This document shows positions 49,841-59,277 of a stretch of DNA of 64,000 nt, one piece after another. The stretch is from Candidatus Saccharimonadales bacterium. GTDB lineage: Bacteria; Patescibacteriota; Saccharimonadia; Saccharimonadales; UBA4665. The stretch covers positions 1-64,000 of the forward strand of contig JANWHZ010000045.1 of assembly GCA_025450135.1 (NCBI GenBank), in the 5' to 3' direction. Within the stretch, counting starts at the first letter, position 1. Each line of letters starts with the position of its first letter. The notes under the pieces were generated by a model. That model was not told the DNA's origin. It did no database searches and saw only the letters and a list, made by a program, of their open reading frames with translations. The translations under genes were made by a program, and so were the position numbers.

Positions 49841-52800
49841 CTATTGTGGGATAACGTTCTGGACACCGACTAATGCCTGTAGGCGTTCTAGTGCACTAGG
49901 ATCGCTGCGGATGCGGCTAGGCAATCGTACGACTTGCTTCTGATCTCCGCTTCCAAGCACTAACACGACTTCACTTTCGCCAGGCTGCTCGTCGATTACT
50001 TGTTTCAAGGACATAAGTAATGCTCGGTCATCACTCTTATGCAAGCGAATGTACACGCGAGCGTTTTCGCGAAGTGACGGGTTGCTCACACTCGCCTGAG
50101 CTGCAACTTTCTTTGCCTTGGGTACCGTTGCCTTCTTGCCTCTACCTTGATAGGCAATGGCCTGCTCGTGTGTCACTTCCCGAGCATCGTCAGCCATGAT
50201 CTTAAGCTCGGACTGGAGGCTGCCGTCTTTATCCTTGGCATTCACCTTACCCCGGACAATAACGACGCGGTCCCGCTCCCATAAGCCAGCTGTCTGTTGC
50301 AGGACACTTGGGAATAAGATGACTTCCACCTCTCCAAATTCATCCTCGATCTTCACGAATGCCATCTTCTGGCCGTTTTTTGTCACAATTTCGCGGACTG
50401 CCGCCACGTTGCCCCCGACAATGATCTGCTTACCGTCGTGCCCCTGCTCGAGACTATTAAGCGGCACCGTTTGCTCCTGGAGCAGCGTCGAGAAATCAGC
50501 AAGCGGGTGCTGACTCAGGTATAGCCCAAGCAACTCACGCTCCCAGAGTAACTGATCGCGCGAATTATACTGGACACTTGGAGGTTGCATAGTTAAGACG
50601 GGCTTTGCGGCATGCGTCTCGCCGAGTACGTCACCAAATAAGTCGGTCTGTCCGCTCAGTGCTTGCTTCGCAAGCTTCTGGCCATACGCCACAATCGTAT
50701 CCAAGTTATGCAACAGTGTTGACCGGTCGGCAAAGCGGTCGAAGCCACCGGCTTTAATTAAGCTTTCAAGCGCCTTACGGTTGACAGTATGGGTGTCGAC
50801 ACGCGCTAAGAAGTCAGCCATATCGGTGAAGTAGCCGCCTTCCTCGCGTGCTCGCAAAATCTCTTCCACTGCCCCACGACCAACGTTTTTAATCGCGACC
50901 ATACCAAAGCGGATCTGCGGCTTTTCACCAGGAACGACGGCAAATTCCAAAAATGACTCATTGACGTCGGGCAGTAAAACGTCCATACCCATCTTCTTGC
51001 ACTCCGCAATTTCAATAGCAAGACGGTCGATGTCATCGAAGTCGCTAGTCATAAGGGCTGCCATAAATGCCGCGGGATAGTGTGCCTTCAAATACGCGGT
51101 CCAGTACGCGATAAGTGCGTAGCATGCGGCGTGAGACTTATTGAAACAGTAGTTAGCAAACTCTTCGAGCTGATCCCAGAACTTGGCCATTACCTCCGGC
51201 GCAACGCCTGAGTGCTTAACGCCCCCTTCGATAAATTCAGGGCGCATTTTTTGCATTAAATCTATCTTCTTTTTGCCAATAGCTTTACGAAGTGTATCCG
51301 CTTGGCCGCCAGTGAATCCGCACACGTCTTTCGAGATTTGCATGAACTGCTCCTGGTAGACCAATATCCCGTAAGTGTTGCCGAGAGCCGGCTTCATACT
51401 GGGGTGCAAATACGTAATCTTTTCGCGGCCATGTTTCCGATTAACGAAACTCTCGATAAACTGCATTGGCCCCGGCCGATAAAGCGCAACCATGGCGATA
51501 ATATCCTCAAATGCCGTCGGCTGCAGCTCCTTCAAATACCGCTTCATGCCTGCAGACTCCAGCTGAAATACCCCAGTACTATCTCCGCTACCGAGCAGCT
51601 TATATGTCTCTGAGTCGTCAAGAGACAACGCCGGCAGATCGATGGCGTCTTTGTACACTCTCTTAATAATGCGCAAGCAGTTATTAATAATCGTTAGGTT
51701 CGATAGCCCTAAGAAGTCCATCTTGAGCAGACCGAGTTCTTCAACCTGACCCATGGGAAACTGCGTCGTAATAACACCCTTTTGGGCCATTTCAAGCGGT
51801 AGGAATTTTACTAAATCATCCGGAGCAATTACTACCCCGCAAGCATGCACGCCGTGGCTGCGGACCGTGCCTTCTAGTATCATCGCCTCATCAATGACGC
51901 GCCTTGATACTTCGTTCGTTTCATACTCGCGCTTCAGCTCGAGATCTTCTTTAAGTGCCTTGGGCAATGGTACGTGGCGTCCTTGCACTGGCTGAGGCAG
52001 CATTTTGGCGAGCCGGTCAGCTTCGGCATAAGGCACTTGCAGTACACGAGCGACGTCACGCACGGCATTCCGTGCAAACATTCGGCCGAACGTCACGATA
52101 TTCGCAACCCGCTCATGCCCATACTTGTCTGAGCAGTACTGCACCACTTCGTCGCGGCGGGTATCCTGTATGTCCACGTCAACATCTGGCATACTGATAC
52201 GGTCTGGATTAAGAAAACGCTCAAAGAGGAGATCGTACTTGAGAGGATCAAGATCGGTAATTTTGACTGCGTAAGCCATGATCGAACCTGCAGCACTACC
52301 ACGTCCTGGCCCAAAAATAATGCCTTTGTCTTTCCCCCAGTTGATGAAGTCAGCCACAATTAAGAAGTAACCATTGAAGCCCATTTGGTCAACGACAGCC
52401 ATTTCATAGTCAGCTCTGTCCAGCGCAGCTTTCGGTATCATTTTCCTCGCATCTTCAATACTGAGTTTCTTCGACACCTCCTCGGCTACACCACCATACC
52501 GCCAAGCTAAGCCTTGAAATACCCAACGGTGTAAAATTGATTGCTCCGTCTCGCCGCTAGGAACAGGAAACTTTGGTATCAGAATGCGGCCAAGCTCAAT
52601 TTCCAGATTGCAACGGTCAGCGACGGCCTTTGTATTTCTGATAACCTCAGGGTGGTCCTTGCCCCAGCGAGCAATAATTTGATTAGGATCTTCGACGTGG
52701 AGTGGAAAATCTTTAAGCGACATACGCTTTTCGTCACTGAGATACGAGCCAGTACCGACACATAACAAAATTTCGTGTGCCTCTTGGTCCTCATGCTTTA

Positions 52801-53506
52801 GATAGTGGGCATCGCAGGTTACCACAACTGGTATATCTAGTTCCTTACCTAGTTTCAACACCTGCTCGTTCACATGGTTTTGATCTGGTTGATACAGCGG
52901 ATTTTTAGGATGGCCATGGTCTTGTATCTCTAGATAATAACGGTCCCCGAAAATGCTCTTATACCAGACAGCGACTTGTCTGGCTTTGTCGTACTGGTCT
53001 TGTTTTAATGCATCGCCTATCTCGCCGCTCATGCATGAACTCAATACAATCAGTCCTTCGTTATACCTCTCAAGCAGATCGTGATCAACGCGGGGATAGT
53101 AGTAAAAGCCCTCTAGGTTCGCAATAGTGCTGAGCTGCATCATGTTACGCCAACCGGTCTCGTTCATGGCTAACAAAATAAGGTGGTAGCGGAGCTTGTC
53201 TTTCTGCGGATCTTTGTCTGTATGCTTACGGGTAGCGACGTACGTTTCAAGCCCAACGATCGGTTTAATGCCTTGACCGGTCGCTTCTTTGTAGAATTCG
53301 ATGGCGCCGGACAATGTGCCGTGGTCTGTCATAGCTACAGCTTCCATGCCAGCAGTCTTCACGTACTCGATTAGATCAGGCACCCGCGTTAGCCCATCAA
53401 GCAAACTGTACTGTGTATGATTATGGAGATGCACATAATCTGCGGCGGTCAATTCTGACTCCACAGAAACAACTTCTGACGGTACTTTCTCCTTGGGTTC
53501 AGCCAA
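49841..53506 (-). CDS. dnaE: DNA polymerase III subunit alpha
   Basis: 1221 aa from a TTG start preceded by GAGGAGGGTCGC. PHP domain motifs are kept (YVHLHNHTQYSLLDG, AMTDHGTLSGA, VTCDAHY), consistent with a metal site. Polymerase palm residues are in FGPGRGSAAGS and MPDVDVDIQD (three catalytic Asp). A helix-hairpin-helix (LESLIKAGGFDRF) and an OB-fold (KQIIVGGNVAAVREIVTKNGQKMAFVKIED) follow, with a short Ala/Lys linker to a final beta domain. It is the replicative polymerase of DnaE1 type. Confidence 0.97.
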   Translation of the reverse strand: MAEPKEKVPSEVVSVESELTAADYVHLHNHTQYSLLDGLTRVPDLIEYVKTAGMEAVAMTDHGTLSGAIEFYKEATGQGIKPIVGLETYVATRKHTDKDPQKDKLRYHLILLAMNETGWRNMMQLSTIANLEGFYYYPRVDHDLLERYNEGLIVLSSCMSGEIGDALKQDQYDKARQVAVWYKSIFGDRYYLEIQDHGHPKNPLYQPDQNHVNEQVLKLGKELDIPVVVTCDAHYLKHEDQEAHEILLCVGTGSYLSDEKRMSLKDFPLHVEDPNQIIARWGKDHPEVIRNTKAVADRCNLEIELGRILIPKFPVPSGETEQSILHRWVFQGLAWRYGGVAEEVSKKLSIEDARKMIPKAALDRADYEMAVVDQMGFNGYFLIVADFINWGKDKGIIFGPGRGSAAGSIMAYAVKITDLDPLKYDLLFERFLNPDRISMPDVDVDIQDTRRDEVVQYCSDKYGHERVANIVTFGRMFARNAVRDVARVLQVPYAEADRLAKMLPQPVQGRHVPLPKALKEDLELKREYETNEVSRRVIDEAMILEGTVRSHGVHACGVVIAPDDLVKFLPLEMAQKGVITTQFPMGQVEELGLLKMDFLGLSNLTIINNCLRIIKRVYKDAIDLPALSLDDSETYKLLGSGDSTGVFQLESAGMKRYLKELQPTAFEDIIAMVALYRPGPMQFIESFVNRKHGREKITYLHPSMKPALGNTYGILVYQEQFMQISKDVCGFTGGQADTLRKAIGKKKIDLMQKMRPEFIEGGVKHSGVAPEVMAKFWDQLEEFANYCFNKSHAACYALIAYWTAYLKAHYPAAFMAALMTSDFDDIDRLAIEIAECKKMGMDVLLPDVNESFLEFAVVPGEKPQIRFGMVAIKNVGRGAVEEILRAREEGGYFTDMADFLARVDTHTVNRKALESLIKAGGFDRFADRSTLLHNLDTIVAYGQKLAKQALSGQTDLFGDVLGETHAAKPVLTMQPPSVQYNSRDQLLWERELLGLYLSQHPLADFSTLLQEQTVPLNSLEQGHDGKQIIVGGNVAAVREIVTKNGQKMAFVKIEDEFGEVEVILFPSVLQQTAGLWERDRVVIVRGKVNAKDKDGSLQSELKIMADDAREVTHEQAIAYQGRGKKATVPKAKKVAAQASVSNPSLRENARVYIRLHKSDDRALLMSLKQVIDEQPGESEVVLVLGSGDQKQVVRLPSRIRSDPSALERLQALVGVQNVIPQ

Positions 53507-53582
53507 GCGACCCTCCTCAATTTGCCGTTATGATTACTAGTATAGCTAGCCTAGGCTAGCTCAAACAACCGGTAGATTTACA

Positions 53583-53608
53583 ACAAAGGCCCCGTACATA
53601 CAGGGCCT
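53583..53608 (-). terminator. Terminator-like hairpin after the YtxH gene
   Basis: 8-bp stem AAAGGCCC / GGGCCTTT with a 10-nt loop, 20 bp after the YtxH-like stop. The T-run (TTTGTTGT) is weak. Confidence 0.6.
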
Positions 53609-53627
53609 TTGCACTATGAGCAGCTTA

Positions 53628-54029
53628 CTACTTCTTGAGATAGTCGCGGAGATGTCCCAACGCACTATTGGCTTGATTAACCGCGATTCGGAGATCGTCA
53701 TCTTCCGCATCACCTTGATGCACGGCAGCTACAACTTCACGAGCTTTCTCACGCGCAGCACGGGCCTGGGCGACTAACTCGTCTAGTTGCTTCCGTGCCT
53801 TGTCGCTCATATCCGCTCCGCGTTGTTTCCCTTCCTCTACCAAATCAGCCAGCTCCATACTGATATTCTTGAGCTGCCGCTCAGCCTGGTCTAGGCCAGT
53901 TTTAGCAGCATTCTTGAGATCTTCACGGGTTTCCTTACCTGACTTTGGCGCCGTCAAAAGACCGGCGACATAGCCTACTGCAGCCGCCAACCCCGCTGCC
54001 ACCGCCAACCGCTTAACTGCTTTACCCAT
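53628..54029 (-). CDS. YtxH-domain protein
   Basis: 133 aa. A glycine-rich hydrophobic N-terminus (LAVAAGLAAAVGYVAGLLTAPKSGKETRE) is the YtxH signature (GxxxGxLxAPxSGxxxR). A long charged helix/coiled coil follows. Members are membrane- or envelope-associated and of unclear role. AGGAGGG lies 7 nt before the ATG. Paired with the short membrane protein just upstream (17-bp gap), probably one operon. Confidence 0.85.
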   Translation of the reverse strand: MGKAVKRLAVAAGLAAAVGYVAGLLTAPKSGKETREDLKNAAKTGLDQAERQLKNISMELADLVEEGKQRGADMSDKARKQLDELVAQARAAREKAREVVAAVHQGDAEDDDLRIAVNQANSALGHLRDYLKK

Positions 54030-54046
54030 CTATTTCCCTCCTGTCG

Positions 54047-54298
54047 TTACTTACGCATTTTATCTACGGCATCCACCATGTTCCGTACCACCTTGAACAG
54101 TGCAAGCGGGCCGCTGGCATTCCGTAGCATTTCAGCTGCCTCGCCGGCTGTCTCCACAACCCGCTCAGCATTATCGATAATTCGTCTCAACGACTGGACA
54201 AGCTTCGCAATCATCACCAGAACCACAATGGCCGTTAGGAGAAACAATGCCAGGACTGCTGATACGATTATGACAAGTATAGATTCGGCGTTTTGCAT
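54047..54298 (-). CDS. Small membrane protein with coiled-coil tail
   Basis: 83 aa. One N-terminal membrane helix (ILVIIVSAVLALFLLTAIVVLVMIAKLV), then an amphipathic helix (RRIIDNAERVVETAGEAAEML). The layout resembles DUF948/YtxG-like proteins that often accompany YtxH. AGAAGGG precedes the ATG. Function unknown. Confidence 0.8.
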   Translation of the reverse strand: MQNAESILVIIVSAVLALFLLTAIVVLVMIAKLVQSLRRIIDNAERVVETAGEAAEMLRNASGPLALFKVVRNMVDAVDKMRK

Positions 54299-54332
54299 AT
54301 AGAGTTACCCTTCTATTTGCCCTAAAAGTATC

Positions 54333-55217
54333 CTACTTGAGCTTTTTTTGCAAATAAATTCGTAACTCTGGCCCAATGTCATCGCGCTGGAGTGCCAAGT
54401 CAACCACAGTTTTTAAGTAATCGAGTTTGTTTCCGGTGTCATAATACCGAGCGTTTTTTACCTCCATGCCGTAAAAGTCATACCCGTCAGCGATCATCGT
54501 TTGCATGACCGGTTGGATCATAAATTCACCGCTCGCGTCATAACTTTCCGCAGCGAGGGAAATATAGGGCAGAATGTCAGATGTCAGCAAGTAGCCTCCT
54601 ACGCTAGCTAGATTCGAGGGCGCCGCGTCTTTACCTGGCTTTTCAACAATAGTGCGCATCTTTATATACCCATTGGGTGTTGTGTCGCCGGCTAAAATGC
54701 CGTACCTACTAAATGCGTCGTCATCCGTGACGCGGATGCAAGGCAAAATCGGGGCATGTATCGCCTCGTAGGCGTCAATCATCTGTCGAAAACGGTTGGG
54801 AGAAGCTTCGATAAACTCATCACCCCAGGTATAGATGAACGGCTCGTCATTAATGAGATGACTAGCATAAAATAATGGCGCTGTATTGCCGAGCGGCTCT
54901 TTTTGCCGTACATAGGTGAACGTTGCCATGTTAGCGATATCCCACAGATCTTTGAGTAACTGTTCCTTGCCCTTCGAAAGTGCCACCGCCAACTCCGCAC
55001 TCGGTGCGTCGAAGTGATCCTCGATACTGCGCTTCGCGTAGCCGGTGACAATAATAATGTCAGTAATCCCCGCGTCAACGAGCTGTTCGACGACACACTG
55101 TATCACCGGCTTGTCGACGATCGGCAGCATCTCTTTTGGCATCGCCTTGGTTTGTGGCAGAAACCTTGTACCAAACCCTGCAGCTGCAATAATCGCCTTC
55201 GTAACCTTTTTTGACAT
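54333..55217 (-). CDS. galU: UTP-glucose-1-phosphate uridylyltransferase
   Basis: 294 aa. Motifs: AIIAAAGFGTRFLPQTKAMPKEMLPIVDKPVIQ (nucleotide binding, GxGTR...PKE), IIIVTGYAKRSIEDHFD, YVRQKEPLGNTAPL, GDEFIEA (metal site Asp) and VEKPG. Makes UDP-glucose for glycan, lipid or capsule synthesis. AAGGAGGG lies 6 nt before the ATG and a TATAAT is 33 bp upstream. Confidence 0.96.
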   Translation of the reverse strand: MSKKVTKAIIAAAGFGTRFLPQTKAMPKEMLPIVDKPVIQCVVEQLVDAGITDIIIVTGYAKRSIEDHFDAPSAELAVALSKGKEQLLKDLWDIANMATFTYVRQKEPLGNTAPLFYASHLINDEPFIYTWGDEFIEASPNRFRQMIDAYEAIHAPILPCIRVTDDDAFSRYGILAGDTTPNGYIKMRTIVEKPGKDAAPSNLASVGGYLLTSDILPYISLAAESYDASGEFMIQPVMQTMIADGYDFYGMEVKNARYYDTGNKLDYLKTVVDLALQRDDIGPELRIYLQKKLK

Positions 55218-55449
55218 GTACCCTCCTTAGTCACCACCCACTAATGCACATTATACTTTTCTGTGGTTGCAAGTAGCCAAATACTACGACGCCTTGCGCA
55301 GACGCACATTCAGTTCAGCAGATAGCTGAGGACCTACTTCAAGTATCGTGGGCAATCCACCGTCGACCGTCGCCGGACGTAGGCCTTTTACTGGCCACAT
55401 AATAACCCGCGCTTACCTCATCAGTAATTGCTTCCATATGCTTAAAGCA
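55218..55449 (-). other. Gap between gatB and galU: galU promoter and a possible galU-tail relic
   Basis: A perfect -10 TATAAT (55250-55255) with a poor -35 (TTGGCT at 19 bp) is the likely galU promoter. A 38-codon minus-strand frame (55284-55400) ends in TILEVGPQLSAELNVRLRKA, which resembles the C-terminus of GalU-type proteins (compare RDDIGPELRIYLQKKLK at the end of the intact gene). It may be a decayed fragment of a duplicated nucleotidyltransferase, or chance. Confidence 0.35.
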
Positions 55450-56913
55450 TTAAAGGCCTAGCTGTTTTTTGATAAGTTGCTGCGCAAGACCGGGATTGGC
55501 TTTACCCTGAGAGAGCTTCATGATCTGCCCGACCAAGAATCCGATGGCACGTTGCTCGCCATTTTTGAGATCTTCAACTGCTTTGGGGTTCTCTGTCATG
55601 ACCTGTTCCACGATTTTAATGATTTCAGCTTCGTCCGATACCTGTAGTAGATTTAAGCGTGTCGCTATTTCCTCAGCTTTACCGCCACGAACTAGCATCT
55701 CGTCAAGCACTTGCTTTGCGGCGGATGAGCTGAGTTTACCGGCACCAACCAACTTTGAGAGGGCAATCAGCTCGTCTATCTGCACCGTTCTGGTGCGGGC
55801 ACCGTCAGCTTCTTCATCAGTCAACGGGCGCATCATCCAGAATGCTATCCGTCGACCGTCTTCCGGCGAAGATTTAGTAAGCGCATCTGCCACGAGATGA
55901 GTCGTCTCTACATCAGCCAAGATATCTTCAATTACTTGCCGATCAAGTGACATAGAGCTGAATTGCTTGCGGTAATCGTCCGGTAATGCTGGCATATCGT
56001 CGCGGACGCCCTCGATATACTCGTCATCCAGCACAATTGGGGGGAGATCAGGATCGGGCATATAGCGGTAGTCATGCGCCTCCTCCTTGGAACGCTGTGT
56101 AAACGTTCGCTGCTTGGCCTCATCCCAGCCGCGCGTTTCTTGGACCACTTCGGCACCCTTTTCAAGAACTTCAATCTGGCGTTGTATCTCAAATTCGATT
56201 GCTTTTTCAACGCTACGAAAACTGTTAAGGTTTTTTGTCTCGGTGCGCGTACCCCACTTCCCCGGATCTGAGCTGACGCTAACATTCACGTCAAATCGCA
56301 TATGACCAAGATATAAATTCGCGTCGCTCACATCTGCATACTTCATCCGCAGATACAGCTCGTGAACATACGCTTTTGCCTCAGCGGCAGAATGCATGTC
56401 AGGACGAGATACGATCTCTAGCAGCGGAGTGCCTGCACGATTCAAGTCAACCAGACTGTAATCCTTGCCAGCTGGGTGGGTACTTTTACCAGCATCTTCT
56501 TCCAGGTGGGCGCGAATGATGCCAACGTGCAATGTTTGGACTTCTTTATTTGCCTCAACATACATAGGCACATCAATCCCACCCTCACCGATAATGGGCT
56601 CGTCATACTGCGAGATCTGATAACCCTTTGGCAAATCTGGGTAGAAATAATGCTTGCGGTCAAATTTGCTAAAACGGGCTGGCTCAGTGCCGAGGGCAAA
56701 TGCCGCGCGAACAGCAAGGCGCACAGCTTCACGGTTCAAGACCGGCAACGCACCCGGCAAACCAAAACAAATATGGCTGACCAGTGTATTTGGCGCCGCT
56801 TCGCGCGCGTCATTGTCTACGGCTGCAAATAATTTAGTCGCCGTTTTCAACTGGACATGGCATTCTATGCCGATAGTTGGCATATATTTTTTGCGGGTCT
56901 CTGCGGTAACCAT
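55450..56913 (-). CDS. gatB: Asp-tRNA(Asn)/Glu-tRNA(Gln) amidotransferase subunit B
   Basis: 487 aa. N-terminal motif IGIECHVQLKTATKLF, the GxPGALPVLNREAV pattern, DLPKGYQISQYDEP, the kinase-like LVDLNRAGTPLLEIVS and the C-terminal YqeY/tail domain (LVGQIMKLSQGKANPG) define GatB. It binds the misacylated tRNA and activates its carboxylate. Its ATG overlaps the TAA of the preceding gene X by one base, so it is translationally coupled. Confidence 0.96.
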   Translation of the reverse strand: MVTAETRKKYMPTIGIECHVQLKTATKLFAAVDNDAREAAPNTLVSHICFGLPGALPVLNREAVRLAVRAAFALGTEPARFSKFDRKHYFYPDLPKGYQISQYDEPIIGEGGIDVPMYVEANKEVQTLHVGIIRAHLEEDAGKSTHPAGKDYSLVDLNRAGTPLLEIVSRPDMHSAAEAKAYVHELYLRMKYADVSDANLYLGHMRFDVNVSVSSDPGKWGTRTETKNLNSFRSVEKAIEFEIQRQIEVLEKGAEVVQETRGWDEAKQRTFTQRSKEEAHDYRYMPDPDLPPIVLDDEYIEGVRDDMPALPDDYRKQFSSMSLDRQVIEDILADVETTHLVADALTKSSPEDGRRIAFWMMRPLTDEEADGARTRTVQIDELIALSKLVGAGKLSSSAAKQVLDEMLVRGGKAEEIATRLNLLQVSDEAEIIKIVEQVMTENPKAVEDLKNGEQRAIGFLVGQIMKLSQGKANPGLAQQLIKKQLGL

Positions 56914-57353
56914 TACAAGACTCCTAGGTCAATGAGAGCCTGTCGGAGGCCTTTAAGTGCGATGTGGACATCAGCTTTCTGGAGTTTCGGCGTATCTTCA
57001 TGGACCAGCTTATTCCGTAGCTTATGGCCAAACCACACGCCATCGTTATCGCTCAATGTTCGTTGCGCCGCTACCAAGCGCTCACCCATCGTTTTACCTT
57101 TAAATCCAGTTATCTTCAGCGCATCATCAAGCAGTTTGTCAGCATTAATGATAGCCATCGGCCACGTATCGGACTTCCCGCACAGCTTCTGCACTTCCTG
57201 CCAACGAGGCTTGAAAGTAGCATATTTTGAGCTGCGTCGAGCCCGACGAACTATAAAACTGCTGCCAAATAGAACGATAATAATCGCGATGACACCGACC
57301 AGCCCAAGTATCACCGCTAGATTTGAGTTTAGTAGGAAGGAGATGTTAAGCAC
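56913..57353 (-). CDS. Membrane-anchored HEPN-like protein in the gat operon
   Basis: 146 aa from a GTG at 57353, which has GAGGAG 7 nt upstream and overlaps the end of gatA. One N-terminal membrane helix (LAVILGLVGVIAIIIVLFGSSF), a basic stop-transfer, then a soluble helical domain with WPMAIINADKLLDDALK, GFKGKTMGERL and LRNKLVHE. The R-N-K-L-V-H run (113-118) fits the Rx4H signature of HEPN domains, which in several families have RNase activity; other HEPN proteins are only binding modules. Its place between gatA and gatB in one operon is unusual. Function unknown. Confidence 0.75.
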   Translation of the reverse strand: MLNISFLLNSNLAVILGLVGVIAIIIVLFGSSFIVRRARRSSKYATFKPRWQEVQKLCGKSDTWPMAIINADKLLDDALKITGFKGKTMGERLVAAQRTLSDNDGVWFGHKLRNKLVHEDTPKLQKADVHIALKGLRQALIDLGVL

Positions 57354-58788
57354 GGACAAGCTCCTCAACTGCCTTGGCAAGCTGCAAAAGTGATTTATCC
57401 TGTCGCTGAGCTGCCATGAGCTGCAAGCCGACCGGCAAGCCATCACTTTCGCCAGCAGGTACTACGACCGCGGGCGAGCCAACCAGACTGACGCCAACTG
57501 TCATAATGTCCGCAAGATACATCTGCAGCGGGTCGTTCACGTTCTCGCCAATCTTAAATGCAGTCATCGGCGCAGTTGGTCCCAGCAAGAAGTCAGCATC
57601 CTTAAAGGCTCTTTCAAATTCGTTGATGAGCTTGGTGCGCACCGTCTGCGCTCGCTTGTAGTAGGCGTCGTAATACCCACTGCTCAGCACGTATGTGCCA
57701 ATCATAATGCGACGCTTAGCTTCTTTACCAAAGCCAATTCCGCGTGATTTGGAGTAACTCTCATTAAGATCCTTTGCATCTTTGTAACGGTAGCCATACC
57801 GCTGCCCATCGTAGCGCCCGAGATTGCTACTCACCTCAGCAGGCACTACGATATAGTACACTGCAAGTGCCATCGGCAGACTTGGCAAAGAAACGTCACG
57901 TATTTCAGCACCTGCAGCTCTTATCTTCTCGATTGATGTGTCAATGACTGCACGGACCCCTGGCTGCAGGCCTTCTCCCATATATTCTTTGATAACGCCG
58001 ATTTTCTTACCATGCAAGTCCATATTGGGGCCACTTAGTACGTAGCCCTCAGGGTTACGTTCAATAGTCGTGCTATCGCGATCATCACGACCCGCCACAA
58101 TATCAAGTACCAGTGCGGCATCTTCAACCGTCCGTGTCAGTGGGCCCATACAGTCGGTACTACTCGCCATCGCTACTACACCACTGCGACTAGTCAGACC
58201 GTATGTCGGTTTGTAACCAACACACCCGCTCCAGCTGGCTGGCAGACGAATTGAACCACCTGTGTCAGAACCTAACGCGAACGGGACCATACCAAGCACA
58301 ACCGATGCAGCGGAGCCGCCCGATGATCCGCCGGGTACACGTGTTTTATCGTGCGGGTTCTTGGTCACTGCAAAATCACTATTCTCAGTGCTAGAACCAT
58401 GTGCAAATGCATCAAGGTTAGCTTTGGCGACGCATATGGCGCCTTCAGCCTCCAGCTTTTCAATGACGGTTGACTGATACGGCGCTACGAATCCCTTGAG
58501 GATATTGCTGGCAGCTGTGGTCTCGGCGCCAAACACTAGATAGTTATCCTTTGCGATAAAAGGCACACCTGCCAAACGCCCGGCGTTCTCACCCCTTTTT
58601 ACCTGTTCGTCAATCACCTGTGCCCGTTCGCGGGCACGCGCCGTAGTCGTCACAATAACTGCGTCGTAGTCCTTTTTTTCTTCAATTACTTTGAGCGACT
58701 GGTCAACGAGATCGGTCGCACGCAGCTCAGCCGCATTAATCCTCGACGCAATTTCCGCAAGCGAAAGCCAATTCCCATGATCGTCCAT
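57346..58788 (-). CDS. gatA: Asp-tRNA(Asn)/Glu-tRNA(Gln) amidotransferase subunit A
   Basis: 480 aa from the ATG at 58788 (MDDHGNWLSL); a TTG three codons upstream overlaps gatC and is rejected. Amidase-signature catalytic triad Lys (FIAKDNYL), cis-Ser (RVPGGSSGGSAAS) and Ser nucleophile (GSDTGGSIRLPA). It hydrolyses glutamine to supply ammonia to GatB. The ATG follows the gatC TGA by one base. Confidence 0.96.
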   Translation of the reverse strand: MDDHGNWLSLAEIASRINAAELRATDLVDQSLKVIEEKKDYDAVIVTTTARARERAQVIDEQVKRGENAGRLAGVPFIAKDNYLVFGAETTAASNILKGFVAPYQSTVIEKLEAEGAICVAKANLDAFAHGSSTENSDFAVTKNPHDKTRVPGGSSGGSAASVVLGMVPFALGSDTGGSIRLPASWSGCVGYKPTYGLTSRSGVVAMASSTDCMGPLTRTVEDAALVLDIVAGRDDRDSTTIERNPEGYVLSGPNMDLHGKKIGVIKEYMGEGLQPGVRAVIDTSIEKIRAAGAEIRDVSLPSLPMALAVYYIVVPAEVSSNLGRYDGQRYGYRYKDAKDLNESYSKSRGIGFGKEAKRRIMIGTYVLSSGYYDAYYKRAQTVRTKLINEFERAFKDADFLLGPTAPMTAFKIGENVNDPLQMYLADIMTVGVSLVGSPAVVVPAGESDGLPVGLQLMAAQRQDKSLLQLAKAVEELVRA

Positions 58789-58789
58789 A

Positions 58790-59083
58790 TCAACCAACCA
58801 TGCGGTTAACTTTTATCATATCGTCTTGCACCTCAGGCACATTTTTCAACAGGTCGCGTGGCGCGTAGCTGTACTGACGCACAGTATCTTCTCGCATGAC
58901 ATTCGTAAGCCCGGTTACTTGGTTGGTTGGTTTGAGCCCAGTGATATCAACCTGTTGCAGCTGCTCGACATATTGCAGGATATCACTTAGCTCCTTACGA
59001 AATTCTTCTACTTCATTGTCAGATAGAGCGAGGCGGGCTAGTTGAGCCAATTTTAATACTTCCTCACGTGATAGCGTTGTCAT
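58790..59083 (-). CDS. gatC: Asp-tRNA(Asn)/Glu-tRNA(Gln) amidotransferase subunit C
   Basis: 97 aa, normal length. LSREEVLKLAQLARLALSDNEVEEFRKELSDILQYVEQLQQVD and TNVMREDTV are the standard GatC signature. It stabilises the GatA-GatB complex. First gene of the gatC-gatA-X-gatB operon. An extended -10 (TGCTATAAT) ends 8 nt before the ATG and no Shine-Dalgarno is present, so a leaderless mRNA is likely. Confidence 0.95.
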   Translation of the reverse strand: MTTLSREEVLKLAQLARLALSDNEVEEFRKELSDILQYVEQLQQVDITGLKPTNQVTGLTNVMREDTVRQYSYAPRDLLKNVPEVQDDMIKVNRMVG

Positions 59084-59091
59084 TTGATCTG

Positions 59092-59097
59092 ATTATA
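59092..59097 (-). promoter_or_regulatory. Leaderless extended -10 promoter of the gat operon
   Basis: TGCTATAAT, a perfect extended -10, 8 nt before the gatC ATG. Confidence 0.6.
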
Positions 59098-59134
59098 GCA
59101 AAGATGCTCTCCGTTTAGTTGCCATTGATGCACG

Positions 59135-59157
59135 AAAAAACCAGCCACGTGGCTGGT
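59135..59157 (-). terminator. Intrinsic terminator after uvrB
   Basis: Stem ACCAGCC / GGCTGGT with a 4-nt loop, followed by T6 on the minus strand, about 120 bp after the uvrB stop. The rest of the 59084-59277 gap shows no gene. Confidence 0.85.
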
Positions 59158-59277
59158 GCTTATTTCCTGTAAAGTACGCCGAAATACCAACCACGACTTA
59201 ACGTGATTGCTGTTGTTGCCAGAAGCTACTTGCAATAACCATAGTGCTACCGTAACACGGTGCCTCACTTGATGCAA

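Noticed and set aside
59080..59277. 65-codon minus-strand ORF between uvrB and gatC
   Set aside because: Spans the uvrB terminator and the gatC promoter; no ribosome binding site or recognisable sequence.
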